This document shows positions 16,844-25,330 of a stretch of 64,000 bases of DNA, in pieces. Under the pieces are notes generated by a model, which ran no database searches, was not told the DNA's origin, and saw nothing but the letters and a program-made list of their open reading frames with translations. This DNA comes from Chryseobacterium kimseyorum (GTDB taxonomy: Bacteria > Bacteroidota > Bacteroidia > Flavobacteriales > Weeksellaceae). The position numbers and the translations under genes were made by a program. The stretch covers positions 292,077 through 356,076 of the forward strand of contig NZ_JAPDHW010000003.1 of assembly GCF_025971945.1 (NCBI RefSeq). Reading direction: 5' to 3'. The stretch's first letter is position 1. Each line of letters opens with the position of its first letter.

Positions 16844-19800
16844 ATGAATAAATTTCTACTCACCATAACATTTTTTCTGGCTTTTGTAGCTGAAATATCG
16901 GCACAGTGTACTGCTGTACCGGCACCTTTTTTACAATCATTTTCCACAGGCGTTCTGCCGAACTGTTGGGTTAATCAAAACCCAACATCAACATCCACCA
17001 ATGCCAACGTGAAATGGAAATTTACCGGCGCTGCAGGATATGGTGCCACCAATAACGGCGGTAAACCTGCGGGTACTTTTGCCTGGGTGGATGCAAGTAC
17101 ACCTTACACGGCTGAGCACACCGTAGAATTGCTTACGCCTCAGATTAATTTAACGGGACTGACCAATCCTTATGTGAAATTTGAATGGTTTAAAAATCAT
17201 TTAACAGCATTGAACGGAACCGTTCCCAATTACGAACATAATCAACTGAAACTTGAAGTAAACAGCGGCGCAGGTTGGGTGCAAATCTGGGCAAGCAATA
17301 CCAATGATCCTGAATGGAGAACGGTAGGAGTTCCGATAGCTGCATCCTATGTGGGCGCGACAATTCAGCTCAAGTTTACTGTTGATAAAGATGTGGCCGG
17401 CAATGGGTATTTTTACGATGATGTTTTACTAGATGAGGTGCAGGTGATACAGGCTCCAACCTGTTTTGAACCGACCACTCTTCCGGTAACCAATGTCACG
17501 CCTACCTCTGGAACAATTAACTGGACGCCTCCAGTGGCTCCCGCACCAGCTCCAGCCAACGGTTACGAATATTATTATAATACCACCAATACGCCACCGG
17601 TTGCTGCTACTCCGGGAACGGCAAGTGCAGGAACAACGGCTAATTTAACGCCATTAGTTCCGGGAACTACTTACTATTGGTGGGTGAGATCTGTTTGCTC
17701 GGCAACCGACAAATCACCCTGGGTATCGGGAACTCCGTTTACGCCAGGACAGATAGGTGGTGGAACGGCTACACACGCATATTTACCTGTATACTCGTGC
17801 TCAGGATTTAATTATTCTCAGCAGATTTATACTGCCTCAGAAGTTGCGGGTGCTGTGGGTGCCAACAATTATATCACCTCGATTAAATTTTATGTATCTA
17901 CAACGGCTGCTACTCCGGCTAATTATAATCAATGGGTAATTTACATGGGGAATACATCCCAAAGTGATTTTGCGACAACTACCAGCTGGGTCCCGTCATC
18001 GTCATTATCGCAGGTTTACAATGCTACTTTACCTGCAATGACTGCAGGAACCTGGGTTACGATTCCGCTGAGCACTCCTTTCCTCTGGAATAGTGTTGAT
18101 AATGTAGTGATAGCAGTTGATGAAAATTCTACAGGGACCTCATGTACTGCTAATTGGGGAAGCTATGCAGCAGGAACCAATAAAGGAATGCTGTACTATA
18201 ACACCACGACAAATCCTGATCCTGCAAATCCACCAACGGCTACGAGCAGATATTCTGTAATCCCAATCATTCAGATGGTAGGTACAGCTCTAGTTCCGTG
18301 TTCCGCAACGCCACCGACAAATATTGCGGTGAGTAATATCTCGGCTACTTCTGCAAATGTTTCGTGGACACCAACTGCGGGAGCGACATATGTCTTAAGA
18401 TATAGATCACTTCCTGGCGGAACCTGGAATACGATAAATCTTACACAACCACTTACCAATACCTATACTATTGATGGTCTTTTGGAATTTACTCAGTATG
18501 AAGTTGAAATAGCCACTGTCTGTAATGCGAGTCCGGCAGGAGCATATTCTACTCCGGTAACTTTTACAACACCGGGAGTTTCGTGGTGTCCTCATGCTGC
18601 ACAGTATACCAGTGCAACTTATGGATGGATTTCAAATGTAACTGTAAATCCTGTAGGATCTGCAGTATTGAATAATACGTCAACACAGTCTCAATATACT
18701 AACTTCTCTACCAATCCTGCTTTAGATTTGATTCTTGTAAGAGGTACTCAGAATAACTCAATCTCTGTTGGGAAAACCTGGCCAGGTACTCAGTATGCGA
18801 ATTATACCAATGTCTGGATTGATTTTGACAGAGATGGTATTTTTGATGCAAGTGAGCTGATCTACACCAGTGGATCCAGCACTGCATCACCTGTGTCCGG
18901 AACTTTCAATGTTCCGGCAGTAACTTACAATGGTCCTAACGCAACGAGAATGAGAGTCGTGGTGTCCTACGCTTTGGCGGCAGGTGCGTGCTCCGGAAAT
19001 ACATATGGCGAAGTTGAAGATTATGCTGTACGATTTATTAATCCTGTACCGTGTACGACGGCTGCTCCTACGAATTTAACGGCGACGAACCTTACGCCGG
19101 TGAGTGCTGTGTTATCATGGATGCCTGCTCAGGGTGCAACTTACATTGTACAGTGGAGACAGGTAGGTACCACACCCTGGACTACCATTACTCCTAACCC
19201 GACAGTGAGTACATATACACTTACAGGTTTAAGTGAACAGGTTCAGTATGAATTTAGAGTGGCTTACATTTGCGGTGGAGTACAGGGTACGTATTCAGCA
19301 CCTATACAGTTTACTACGCCGGCCGTTTCGTGGTGTCCTCATGCTGCGCAATATACAAGTGCGATCTATGGATGGATATCCAATGTAACCGTAACTCCTG
19401 TAGGTTCACCAATATTAAATAACACATCACCACAGTCTCAGTATACGGATTACACAGCCAACCCTGCATTGGAGCTAACTCTTGCGAGAGGAACTCAGAA
19501 TAATTCTATTTCGGTAGGAAAGACATGGTCTGGTACTCAATATGCTAATTACACAAATGTTTGGATTGACTATGACAGAAATGGTATTTTCGATACCAAT
19601 GAACTGATCTATACAAGCGGTTCCAATGCTACGTCACCAGTTTCCGGAACCTTTAATGTTCCTGCTGTTACGTATAACGGTCCTAATGCTACAAGAATGA
19701 GAGTTGTAGTTTCTTACGCTGCCGCTGCCGGGGCCTGTTCTGGAAATACCTATGGTGAAGTAGAAGATTATGCCGTGAAGTTTATTGATCTACTGCCATG

Positions 19801-22096
19801 TAGCACAATTGCTCCGGTGCCAGTAGTATCTAATATGACATCGTCTACAGCATATGTTTCATGGGTTCCTACCGCCAATGCAACCTACAGAATAAGATGG
19901 AGACAGCAGGGTACAACATCCTGGGTACAGCCTCTAGCTCCTTTAGGGTATGTAGAATTGCCGGCAGGGCAAAGTTACTACACAATTACGGGGCTTTTGG
20001 AACAAACTGGATATGAGGTTCAAATTCAGGCAAAATGTGGAACGACTTGGGGGAACTTTGGAGCCTCAGTAAACTTCACAACTCCTTCATTGACCTACTG
20101 CAATATGACAGGAACAGGTACCAACGATTATATTTCAAATGTAAAAGTAACACCTGTGAATTTTCCTCTAATGGATAATACTTCGCTTCAAACGAATTAT
20201 ATCAGTTATACAAGTCCCGCAACATTAATCAATTTAGAAGTCGGATCTACAGGCAATCAGCTGTCAGTTTCGAAAGCATGGATAGGAACCACCTATGGTG
20301 ATGCTGTAGATGCATATATAGACTGGAACAGAGACGGGGTTTTCACTGCCGGTGAAAAAATCATGACTTCGGCATCAAGCACAACAACTCCTGTTACAGC
20401 TACCTTTAATGTTCCGGCGACAGGAGTTTACACAGGAGCTTACACAACTACGATGAGAGTTATTCTTAAAAGAGGAAGTGCTTCTGTAATATGTGTTGAT
20501 CCTGTAAACGGTGAAGTAGAAGATTACGCAGTCAAATTAAGACCTTGCAGTAATGCAACGCCAACCAATGTAGCCATTACTCCTGTTACTCATAATTCGG
20601 CAACAGTAAGCTGGACATCTGCTCTTAATAATAATTCATTTGTTTTAGAATATAGAGCGGTAACTACGCCGGCTTCACCGTGGACTGTAATAAATGCTTC
20701 AGTCCTGGCAGGAAATCCACCTGTGATCATCAATGGTCTGACGCCGGCGACAACATATGAAGTAAGAATTGCTGCGGTCTGTGGTACAGGAGGTGCGGGT
20801 GTATATACACCTGTCAGCACATTTACTACAAGATGTGATCCTACACCACCCAATGTTACGATTACTAATGTTACCGCAAATTCAGCGGTCGTAACATGGA
20901 ATCCTGTTGTACCTAATGCAAATTATATTCTGAGATGGAGAATAGAAGGAACAACCACATGGAATACTCCTACAGTCCCTCAACCACCTTTAAATTCCTA
21001 CACCATTACCGGATTAAATTCATACGTAACTTATGAAGTGCAGGTAGCCAATCAGTGTGTTGGGGAAACAACTCCAAATCAATGGTCAAACCCTCAGGTG
21101 TTCACAACAGTAAGAGTTTGTGATATTGCTCCTCCGGGATTAACGATTACGGCACTGACGCCAACGACAGCAGAAATAATTTGGGATTCATTTCCGGGAG
21201 CAACGTATATCCTGAGATACAGAAAGGTTGGTATTCCTAGCTGGACAAGTATTCCTGTCAGCACGAATACGTATACGATAACCGGATTATTAGAATTGAC
21301 TAAATATGAAATGCAGGTGGCAAATGTCTGCAATGGAACTACCGGTAACTTAACACCGCTGTATTACTTTACAACACCTACCGTTGTATACTGCCAGATG
21401 TCTTCAGCCAATTCTGCAACAGAATTCATTTCGAAAGTTACGGCAAAGCCTACTGGTAAACCTGAGATGGTTAACGAGACTCCAGCGTCTAATTACTCAG
21501 ATTTTACAGGAGATCAAACGAAATATATCGAAATGGTTCAGGGATCGTCTGGTAATCAGATAATTGTTGACAAAACTTTAACTGGCGGAGCGACTGCCGG
21601 TGTTGCAATCTGGATTGATTTTAACAGAAACGGATATTTCGATATTGATGAAAGAGTACTTGCTGACGGTCCGAACACAAACCCTACAGCTACTGCGACT
21701 TTCAATGTTCCGGCAGATGCGTTTGTAAGCATGACCGATTACAAATATGTTGTGATGAGAGTTGCCATGCAGAAAGATGGAATTCCGGTAAACTGCGTGA
21801 ACTTCGACAGTGGCGAAGTTGAAGATTATACCATAAGAATTTCAAAAGTTCCTGTTCCAAATTCTGTAAACCAAAATGACATCCTGATTTATCCAAATCC
21901 TGTGACGACGATACTGAATGTAAAAAACATCAGTGCAAAGGCAAATTACAAGATTTACACAGCTTCAGGGCGCCTTGTGTCGACCGGATTGATCGTGAAC
22001 AATGCAATTGATGTAAGCAGTCTGATCAACGGATTGTATATTATAGACATCGATGATGTACAGGGACATGTGCAAAAGAAGTTTATTAAAGAATAA
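16844..22096 (+). CDS. Giant secreted FN3/GEVED protein with T9SS type A sorting domain
   Basis: The 1750-residue protein starts with a signal peptide (residues 1-20, ending I-S-A-Q). It then has a jelly-roll/MAM-like domain (about 21-205), seven fibronectin type III repeats (each with a x-S/T-x-x-V/I-x-W strand), one region of about 170 residues after the first FN3 I cannot name, and four GEVED domains ending in G-E-V-E-D-Y (the first two nearly identical). The last 75 residues start near I-L-I-Y-P-N-P-V and end N-G-L-Y-I-I-D-I-x-x-x-x-G-x-x-x-K-K-F-I-K-E, a type A sorting tail. It should pass the outer membrane by T9SS and be anchored or released at the surface, probably as an adhesin or biofilm component. 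No enzymatic domain is visible. Confidence 0.92.
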   Translation: MNKFLLTITFFLAFVAEISAQCTAVPAPFLQSFSTGVLPNCWVNQNPTSTSTNANVKWKFTGAAGYGATNNGGKPAGTFAWVDASTPYTAEHTVELLTPQINLTGLTNPYVKFEWFKNHLTALNGTVPNYEHNQLKLEVNSGAGWVQIWASNTNDPEWRTVGVPIAASYVGATIQLKFTVDKDVAGNGYFYDDVLLDEVQVIQAPTCFEPTTLPVTNVTPTSGTINWTPPVAPAPAPANGYEYYYNTTNTPPVAATPGTASAGTTANLTPLVPGTTYYWWVRSVCSATDKSPWVSGTPFTPGQIGGGTATHAYLPVYSCSGFNYSQQIYTASEVAGAVGANNYITSIKFYVSTTAATPANYNQWVIYMGNTSQSDFATTTSWVPSSSLSQVYNATLPAMTAGTWVTIPLSTPFLWNSVDNVVIAVDENSTGTSCTANWGSYAAGTNKGMLYYNTTTNPDPANPPTATSRYSVIPIIQMVGTALVPCSATPPTNIAVSNISATSANVSWTPTAGATYVLRYRSLPGGTWNTINLTQPLTNTYTIDGLLEFTQYEVEIATVCNASPAGAYSTPVTFTTPGVSWCPHAAQYTSATYGWISNVTVNPVGSAVLNNTSTQSQYTNFSTNPALDLILVRGTQNNSISVGKTWPGTQYANYTNVWIDFDRDGIFDASELIYTSGSSTASPVSGTFNVPAVTYNGPNATRMRVVVSYALAAGACSGNTYGEVEDYAVRFINPVPCTTAAPTNLTATNLTPVSAVLSWMPAQGATYIVQWRQVGTTPWTTITPNPTVSTYTLTGLSEQVQYEFRVAYICGGVQGTYSAPIQFTTPAVSWCPHAAQYTSAIYGWISNVTVTPVGSPILNNTSPQSQYTDYTANPALELTLARGTQNNSISVGKTWSGTQYANYTNVWIDYDRNGIFDTNELIYTSGSNATSPVSGTFNVPAVTYNGPNATRMRVVVSYAAAAGACSGNTYGEVEDYAVKFIDLLPCSTIAPVPVVSNMTSSTAYVSWVPTANATYRIRWRQQGTTSWVQPLAPLGYVELPAGQSYYTITGLLEQTGYEVQIQAKCGTTWGNFGASVNFTTPSLTYCNMTGTGTNDYISNVKVTPVNFPLMDNTSLQTNYISYTSPATLINLEVGSTGNQLSVSKAWIGTTYGDAVDAYIDWNRDGVFTAGEKIMTSASSTTTPVTATFNVPATGVYTGAYTTTMRVILKRGSASVICVDPVNGEVEDYAVKLRPCSNATPTNVAITPVTHNSATVSWTSALNNNSFVLEYRAVTTPASPWTVINASVLAGNPPVIINGLTPATTYEVRIAAVCGTGGAGVYTPVSTFTTRCDPTPPNVTITNVTANSAVVTWNPVVPNANYILRWRIEGTTTWNTPTVPQPPLNSYTITGLNSYVTYEVQVANQCVGETTPNQWSNPQVFTTVRVCDIAPPGLTITALTPTTAEIIWDSFPGATYILRYRKVGIPSWTSIPVSTNTYTITGLLELTKYEMQVANVCNGTTGNLTPLYYFTTPTVVYCQMSSANSATEFISKVTAKPTGKPEMVNETPASNYSDFTGDQTKYIEMVQGSSGNQIIVDKTLTGGATAGVAIWIDFNRNGYFDIDERVLADGPNTNPTATATFNVPADAFVSMTDYKYVVMRVAMQKDGIPVNCVNFDSGEVEDYTIRISKVPVPNSVNQNDILIYPNPVTTILNVKNISAKANYKIYTASGRLVSTGLIVNNAIDVSSLINGLYIIDIDDVQGHVQKKFIKE
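18578..20088 (+). repeat. Tandem 249-residue GEVED-FN3 duplication inside the giant gene
   Basis: Two copies begin with the same S-W-C-P-H-A-A-Q-Y-T-S-A at 18578 and 19325 (offset 747 nt, 249 codons). The proteins are nearly identical in the GEVED part, while many codons differ at synonymous positions. The duplication is therefore not recent, and the amino-acid sequence has been kept. The second FN3 part is slightly longer and more diverged. Confidence 0.85.
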
Positions 22097-22125
22097 AAAT
22101 TAGAATAACTTCATCAGATTATGAC

Positions 22126-22158
22126 ATAAGCTCTCAGTTATGAGAGCTTATTTTTTTT
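22126..22158 (+). terminator. Rho-independent terminator after the T9SS gene
   Basis: ATAAGCTCTCA and TGAGAGCTTAT form an 11-bp stem with a 4-nt loop followed by eight T, 30 nt after the stop. Between here and 22485 I see nothing coding; it is AT-rich. Confidence 0.9.
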
Positions 22159-22484
22159 ATCAGAACATGGATGGTTTAGAATTATAAACGATTTAAAAAT
22201 TTATAAGTCTTCCCTATAGTCTCAAACGTAATGATTAAACGGTTTTGAGTAGAGGAATTTTAGCTTTACATAAATACTTAAATTACGATTATATAATTGC
22301 TTCCTATGCTTTTCTATCATTATGTCAAGGTTATTTGGTTCTGTATTCTATTTGCTAGATGTATTGTCCGTAGATAAAGGTCTCGCATTTCTAAAGTAAT
22401 CACATACTCATAATTGCTGTCGCATGACCAATCATTGTGAATGACCAGTATTCTTTAAGTGATATTTAGGAATCAATTAAAGCA

Positions 22485-22517
22485 AAAAAGCAGAACTAAA
22501 TATTAGTCCTGCTTTTT
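22485..22517 (-). terminator. Terminator of the repeat lipoprotein gene
   Basis: AAAAAGCAG and CTGCTTTTT enclose an inner ACTAA-ATA-TTAGT stem, giving T-runs on both strands. It lies 30 nt beyond the stop of the minus-strand gene at 22547-22900. Confidence 0.8.
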
Positions 22518-22546
22518 AATTATAAATGAATGTTTGGTGTCGTGTT

Positions 22547-22900
22547 TTATTTACCGATTTTCCAGTGAGTTCCACTCTTTGGAGGTTCGGTAGGATCAGT
22601 AGAAATCTCAATAGTGTCTCCAATTTTCCAGTGAGTTCCACTTTTAGGCGGTTCTGTAGGATCTTCAGAAACATTGATACTGTCTCCGATCTTCCAGTGT
22701 GTTCCATTTTTTGGCGGTTCCTTCGGATCTATATTGGTAGAGTCGCGATTTGCTGCGTTTTGAATTTCATCCTCCTTTAAAGTTTTTTTCTCAAAAAAAT
22801 CTTTTGTGTTTTTCTCGCTGCTCAAGTCATCATCCTGCCGGCAAGATATCACTGCAATACCCATTAATATAAATACGATAAAAAAATATTTTTGTATCAT
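22547..22900 (-). CDS. Small lipoprotein with C-terminal 22-residue tandem repeats
   Basis: A 117-residue product with signal peptide and lipobox (I-A-V-I-S-C-R-Q, Cys about residue 20), then a charged spacer, then three tandem repeats with the core (D)P-x-E-P-P-K-x-G-T-H-W-K-I-G. The gene ends right after the third W-K-I-G-K. The repeat period is 22 residues (66 nt). It is divergent from the TPR-AraC regulator at 23135-24850, and operator-like repeats lie between them. The combination suggests the regulator controls it. No function is known to me; a surface peptide, ligand or signal are all guesses. Confidence 0.8.
   Translation of the reverse strand: MIQKYFFIVFILMGIAVISCRQDDDLSSEKNTKDFFEKKTLKEDEIQNAANRDSTNIDPKEPPKNGTHWKIGDSINVSEDPTEPPKSGTHWKIGDTIEISTDPTEPPKSGTHWKIGK
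22550..22740 (-). repeat. Three tandem 66-bp coding repeats
   Basis: The sequence TCCAGTG(A/T)GTTCCA recurs at 22561, 22627 and 22693, exactly 66 bp apart, in frame with the lipoprotein. The copies differ at several bases, so this is not a perfect or very recent expansion. Confidence 0.85.
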
Positions 22901-22937
22901 GATGAAATATTAAAATGTTACTGACTCGATTTTTTTA

Positions 22938-22968
22938 CAAAGATATTCATGTGGTGTTCACAATGCAA
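22938..22968 (-). promoter_or_regulatory. Promoter of the repeat lipoprotein
   Basis: On the minus strand TTG (22968-22966), 20 nt, then TATCTTTG (22945-22938). The expected start site is about 30 nt before the ATG. The operator-like repeats at 22984-23025 lie immediately upstream of the -33 box, a position suited to an activator. Confidence 0.65.
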
Positions 22969-22983
22969 GCATATGGGGTGCTA

Positions 22984-23025
22984 ATTTATAAATATTGCCG
23001 TAATAATTTATAAATTTTTACGTAA
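22984..23025. promoter_or_regulatory. Operator block A: two 22-bp-phased direct repeats
   Basis: ATTTATAAAT occurs at 22984 and 23006, each followed by a (T/A)TT..(C/A)CGTAAT-like tail, so the unit is a direct repeat with a 22-bp period. The same arrangement, with extra shared flanking bases (TTCACAA.GCA on the left), recurs at 25073-25104 on the other side of the TPR-AraC gene. AraC-type proteins bind direct repeats spaced by about two helical turns, so this is a good candidate for autoregulation and lipoprotein control. Confidence 0.6.
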
Positions 23026-23100
23026 TTTAAGGCTGTAATATTTTGATTATTAGTGCAATATCAATTTGTGCGATTATAACTTTTTATTTATTAGAGAGCA

Positions 23101-23131
23101 TTGTAACAATGACGGAATTTGCTTATTTTTG
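23101..23131 (+). promoter_or_regulatory. Promoter of the TPR-AraC regulator
   Basis: TTG at 23101-23103, 20 nt, TATTTTTG at 23124-23131. Transcription would start around 23137, essentially at or past the ATG at 23135, which raises the TTG at 23159 as the possible true start. Confidence 0.55.
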
Positions 23132-23134
23132 ACT

Positions 23135-24850
23135 ATGATTTTTAACGATAGATATCCATTGATAAAAAGGTTGCTGACATTATGCTGCTGTATCTTTGTG
23201 TCATTCTTATTTTCACAGGATTCTTATGCCGGGTATCGAAAGAAATATTGGGGCTACGATGAAAATGATCAGCGGGCATTTGTTTATATTAATCAATACA
23301 TTAATCTCGCTAAATCAGAAAACAATAATTCAGAATTATTTCAGGCATACAAAGATGCGATCTTATTCTCAAAAGATGAAAAATTAAAGTTTGCTGACAG
23401 TGCAATATCTACTGCAAAAAAATCAGCAAACAGAGATCTTATAGGGGATGGCTATCTAAGTAAGGGTGCAATTTATTATTTTAATCACCGAAAATTCCAG
23501 CTTGCATTAAACGAATATTTAACGGCGTACGAATATCTGAAAGATTCTAAAGATGAATTTCTAAAATATCAGAATTTATATCACATTGGCGTCATCAAAA
23601 GCTATTTAGGATACTATGAGGAAGCTCTGGAGATCTTCAAACAGTGTATTGCTTTTTTTGAATCTAAAACAAAGAGTGATCTGCATGAAAACGTTATCTA
23701 CAACAATAGAAAAGGATACCTCAATTCTATGCATCAGGCCATTATCTGCTATCAGGCGATGGGCAAATATGATGAGGTGAAAAAACTTCTGGCAGTTTTA
23801 GGGCCTTCCATACCAAAGACAAAGGATTTCAGTTTAGAACACAGCTATTATAAAAAAAGCTTGGGTGTTTCAGATTTTTCGAATAAAATGTATGCAGACG
23901 CGATCAAAGATTTTGATCAGTCTTTACCGGCACTTCTTAAAGTCAATGATTTTACGTGGGCTTCATATGTCTATTACTACAAGGGTAAGAGTTACGCTAA
24001 TCTTGGCAAGGAAGAGTTGGGTGTAGAAAATTATAAAAAAGTTGATTCTATCTTTAAGAAACACCAGTTTATTCTTCCTGAATTGCGTGCAAACTACGAA
24101 GAACTGATCACCTATTATAAAAAGAAGAAAAGTCCGGAAAATGAGTTGTACTACACCAATCAGCTGTTAAAGGTTGACAGTGTGATCTCGTCAGATTTTA
24201 AATATCTTTCTACACGTATTTATAAAGATTATGATACAAAGCAACTTTTGGAAGTTAAAGAAAACCTTCAGAAAACCAATTCTTTTGGTATTGCACTGCT
24301 GATTATTTCAGCGATTGTTATTATTCTGCTCGGCTGTATGATGTTTTACAGAATTAAAAAGCAGAAACAGATTCAGCAAAAATATAATGAACTTTTAGTC
24401 AAGATTGAAGATGAAAAATTCCCGGATCCCGAAATTGAAACCCTGAAATTCGATCTTACTAAAAATATAAAACTTGATCAGAATATTATTGAAAAACTGC
24501 TGAAGGATATCAGCAATTTTGAAGCAAAAGAAAAGTTTCTTGAGAAAGGTCTTACGCTTAAAAAACTCGCAGAACATTTTAAAACCAATACCTCTTATCT
24601 GTCTCAGGTGATTAACGAGTATAAAGGAACTAACTTCAGTGTGTACATTAATGTTTTAAGAATCAATTATGCGACACAGAAAATTTATCATGATAAAGAG
24701 TGGAGGAAATATTCAATAGAGCACATTGCGTCTGCGTCAGGATTTAGCAACAGACAGAGTTTTTCAAATATTTTCTTAGAAATAAACGGAATTCGTCCGG
24801 TAGATTTCATCAAAAAAAGAATCAAGGAGTTAGAGACCGGTGAAGAATAG
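23135..24850 (+). CDS. Membrane-bound TPR-AraC transcriptional regulator
   Basis: From ATG 23135 the protein has 571 residues: an N-terminal signal/anchor (L-L-T-L-C-C-C-I-F-V-S-F-L-F-S-Q), a periplasmic part of TPR-like helices (about 60-340), a single transmembrane helix (about 382-404, F-G-I-A-L-L-I-I-S-A-I-V-I-I), a short coiled linker, and a C-terminal AraC HTH (about 465-565: L-K-K-L-A-E-H-F-K-T-N-T-S-Y-L-S, then I-A-S-A-S-G-F-S-N-R-Q-S-F). It may sense a periplasmic signal and act on DNA directly. The longer frame from 23066 lacks a good start. A TTG at 23159 would give M-I-K-R plus the signal peptide and fits the promoter better. Flanking operator blocks A and B are likely targets. 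Confidence 0.85.
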   Translation: MIFNDRYPLIKRLLTLCCCIFVSFLFSQDSYAGYRKKYWGYDENDQRAFVYINQYINLAKSENNNSELFQAYKDAILFSKDEKLKFADSAISTAKKSANRDLIGDGYLSKGAIYYFNHRKFQLALNEYLTAYEYLKDSKDEFLKYQNLYHIGVIKSYLGYYEEALEIFKQCIAFFESKTKSDLHENVIYNNRKGYLNSMHQAIICYQAMGKYDEVKKLLAVLGPSIPKTKDFSLEHSYYKKSLGVSDFSNKMYADAIKDFDQSLPALLKVNDFTWASYVYYYKGKSYANLGKEELGVENYKKVDSIFKKHQFILPELRANYEELITYYKKKKSPENELYYTNQLLKVDSVISSDFKYLSTRIYKDYDTKQLLEVKENLQKTNSFGIALLIISAIVIILLGCMMFYRIKKQKQIQQKYNELLVKIEDEKFPDPEIETLKFDLTKNIKLDQNIIEKLLKDISNFEAKEKFLEKGLTLKKLAEHFKTNTSYLSQVINEYKGTNFSVYINVLRINYATQKIYHDKEWRKYSIEHIASASGFSNRQSFSNIFLEINGIRPVDFIKKRIKELETGEE

Positions 24851-24878
24851 ATTTTGTTTTAGTCAATTAATATGCCTT

Positions 24879-24914
24879 AAAAAAGTAGATGCCAGGATTG
24901 AACAATCCTGGCAT
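24879..24914 (-). terminator. Hairpin with T-run on the minus strand
   Basis: ATGCCAGGATTG, a 2-nt loop and CAATCCTGGCAT form a perfect 12-bp stem. Six T follow on the minus strand (24884-24879) but none on the plus strand, so it ends a leftward transcript and can also stop the TPR-AraC mRNA less efficiently. Confidence 0.65.
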
Positions 24915-24918
24915 ACTA

Positions 24919-24960
24919 CTAATAGAAACTAAGTGATGAAACAATATATTTTGTGATAAT
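24919..24960 (-). pseudogene. Decayed copy of the repeat-lipoprotein start
   Basis: Downstream of operator block B the minus strand carries TTCATCATTATCACAAAATA, matching the start region of the lipoprotein at 22900 (TTCATCATGATACAAAAATA). The ATG has become ATT and the frame stops after 13 codons (I-I-T-K-Y-I against M-I-Q-K-Y-F). With block B, a TACTTTAG -7-like box at 25034-25027 and the terminator at 24914, it looks like a dead paralogue whose promoter and terminator remain, or a short RNA of about 140 nt. Confidence 0.35.
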
Positions 24961-25072
24961 GATGAATGTTTGTATTAATGATAATTGAAAAGTGAATTGT
25001 TACAATGTTTCTCAATTATTATGATACTAAAGTATAGACTTTATAATTCATTCACAAAGCATCGTGGGAGAC

Positions 25073-25104
25073 ATTTATAAATATTTACGTAACAATTTAT
25101 AAAT
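25073..25104. promoter_or_regulatory. Operator block B: second pair of 22-bp-phased repeats
   Basis: ATTTATAAAT at 25073 and 25095, separated by ATTTACGTAACA, reproduce block A with the same 22-bp period, and a shared TTCACAA.GCA lies at 25051-25060. The remaining part of this 480-nt gap, from 25115 to 25330, is very AT-rich; I see only a weak -7-like TAACTTTA just before the GNAT-nitrilase gene. Confidence 0.6.
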
Positions 25105-25330
25105 TTTAACTGAAGTTTTTAATGATAAATAGTTATTTTTCAATTGTTTATAGAATTATTATTTTTATTTAATTAGCACACACTTCATATTCTAAACATC
25201 AAAAAATTAATCTTGTTCTTTTATAAAAATAAGATGTTTTTTAACGATAAAAAGGCCGGATATTTTTTTAAATAAGCGCCTTAATCTCCGAATTCCTATT
25301 ATTTTCCTTAACTTTAGTAAAAATAAATTT

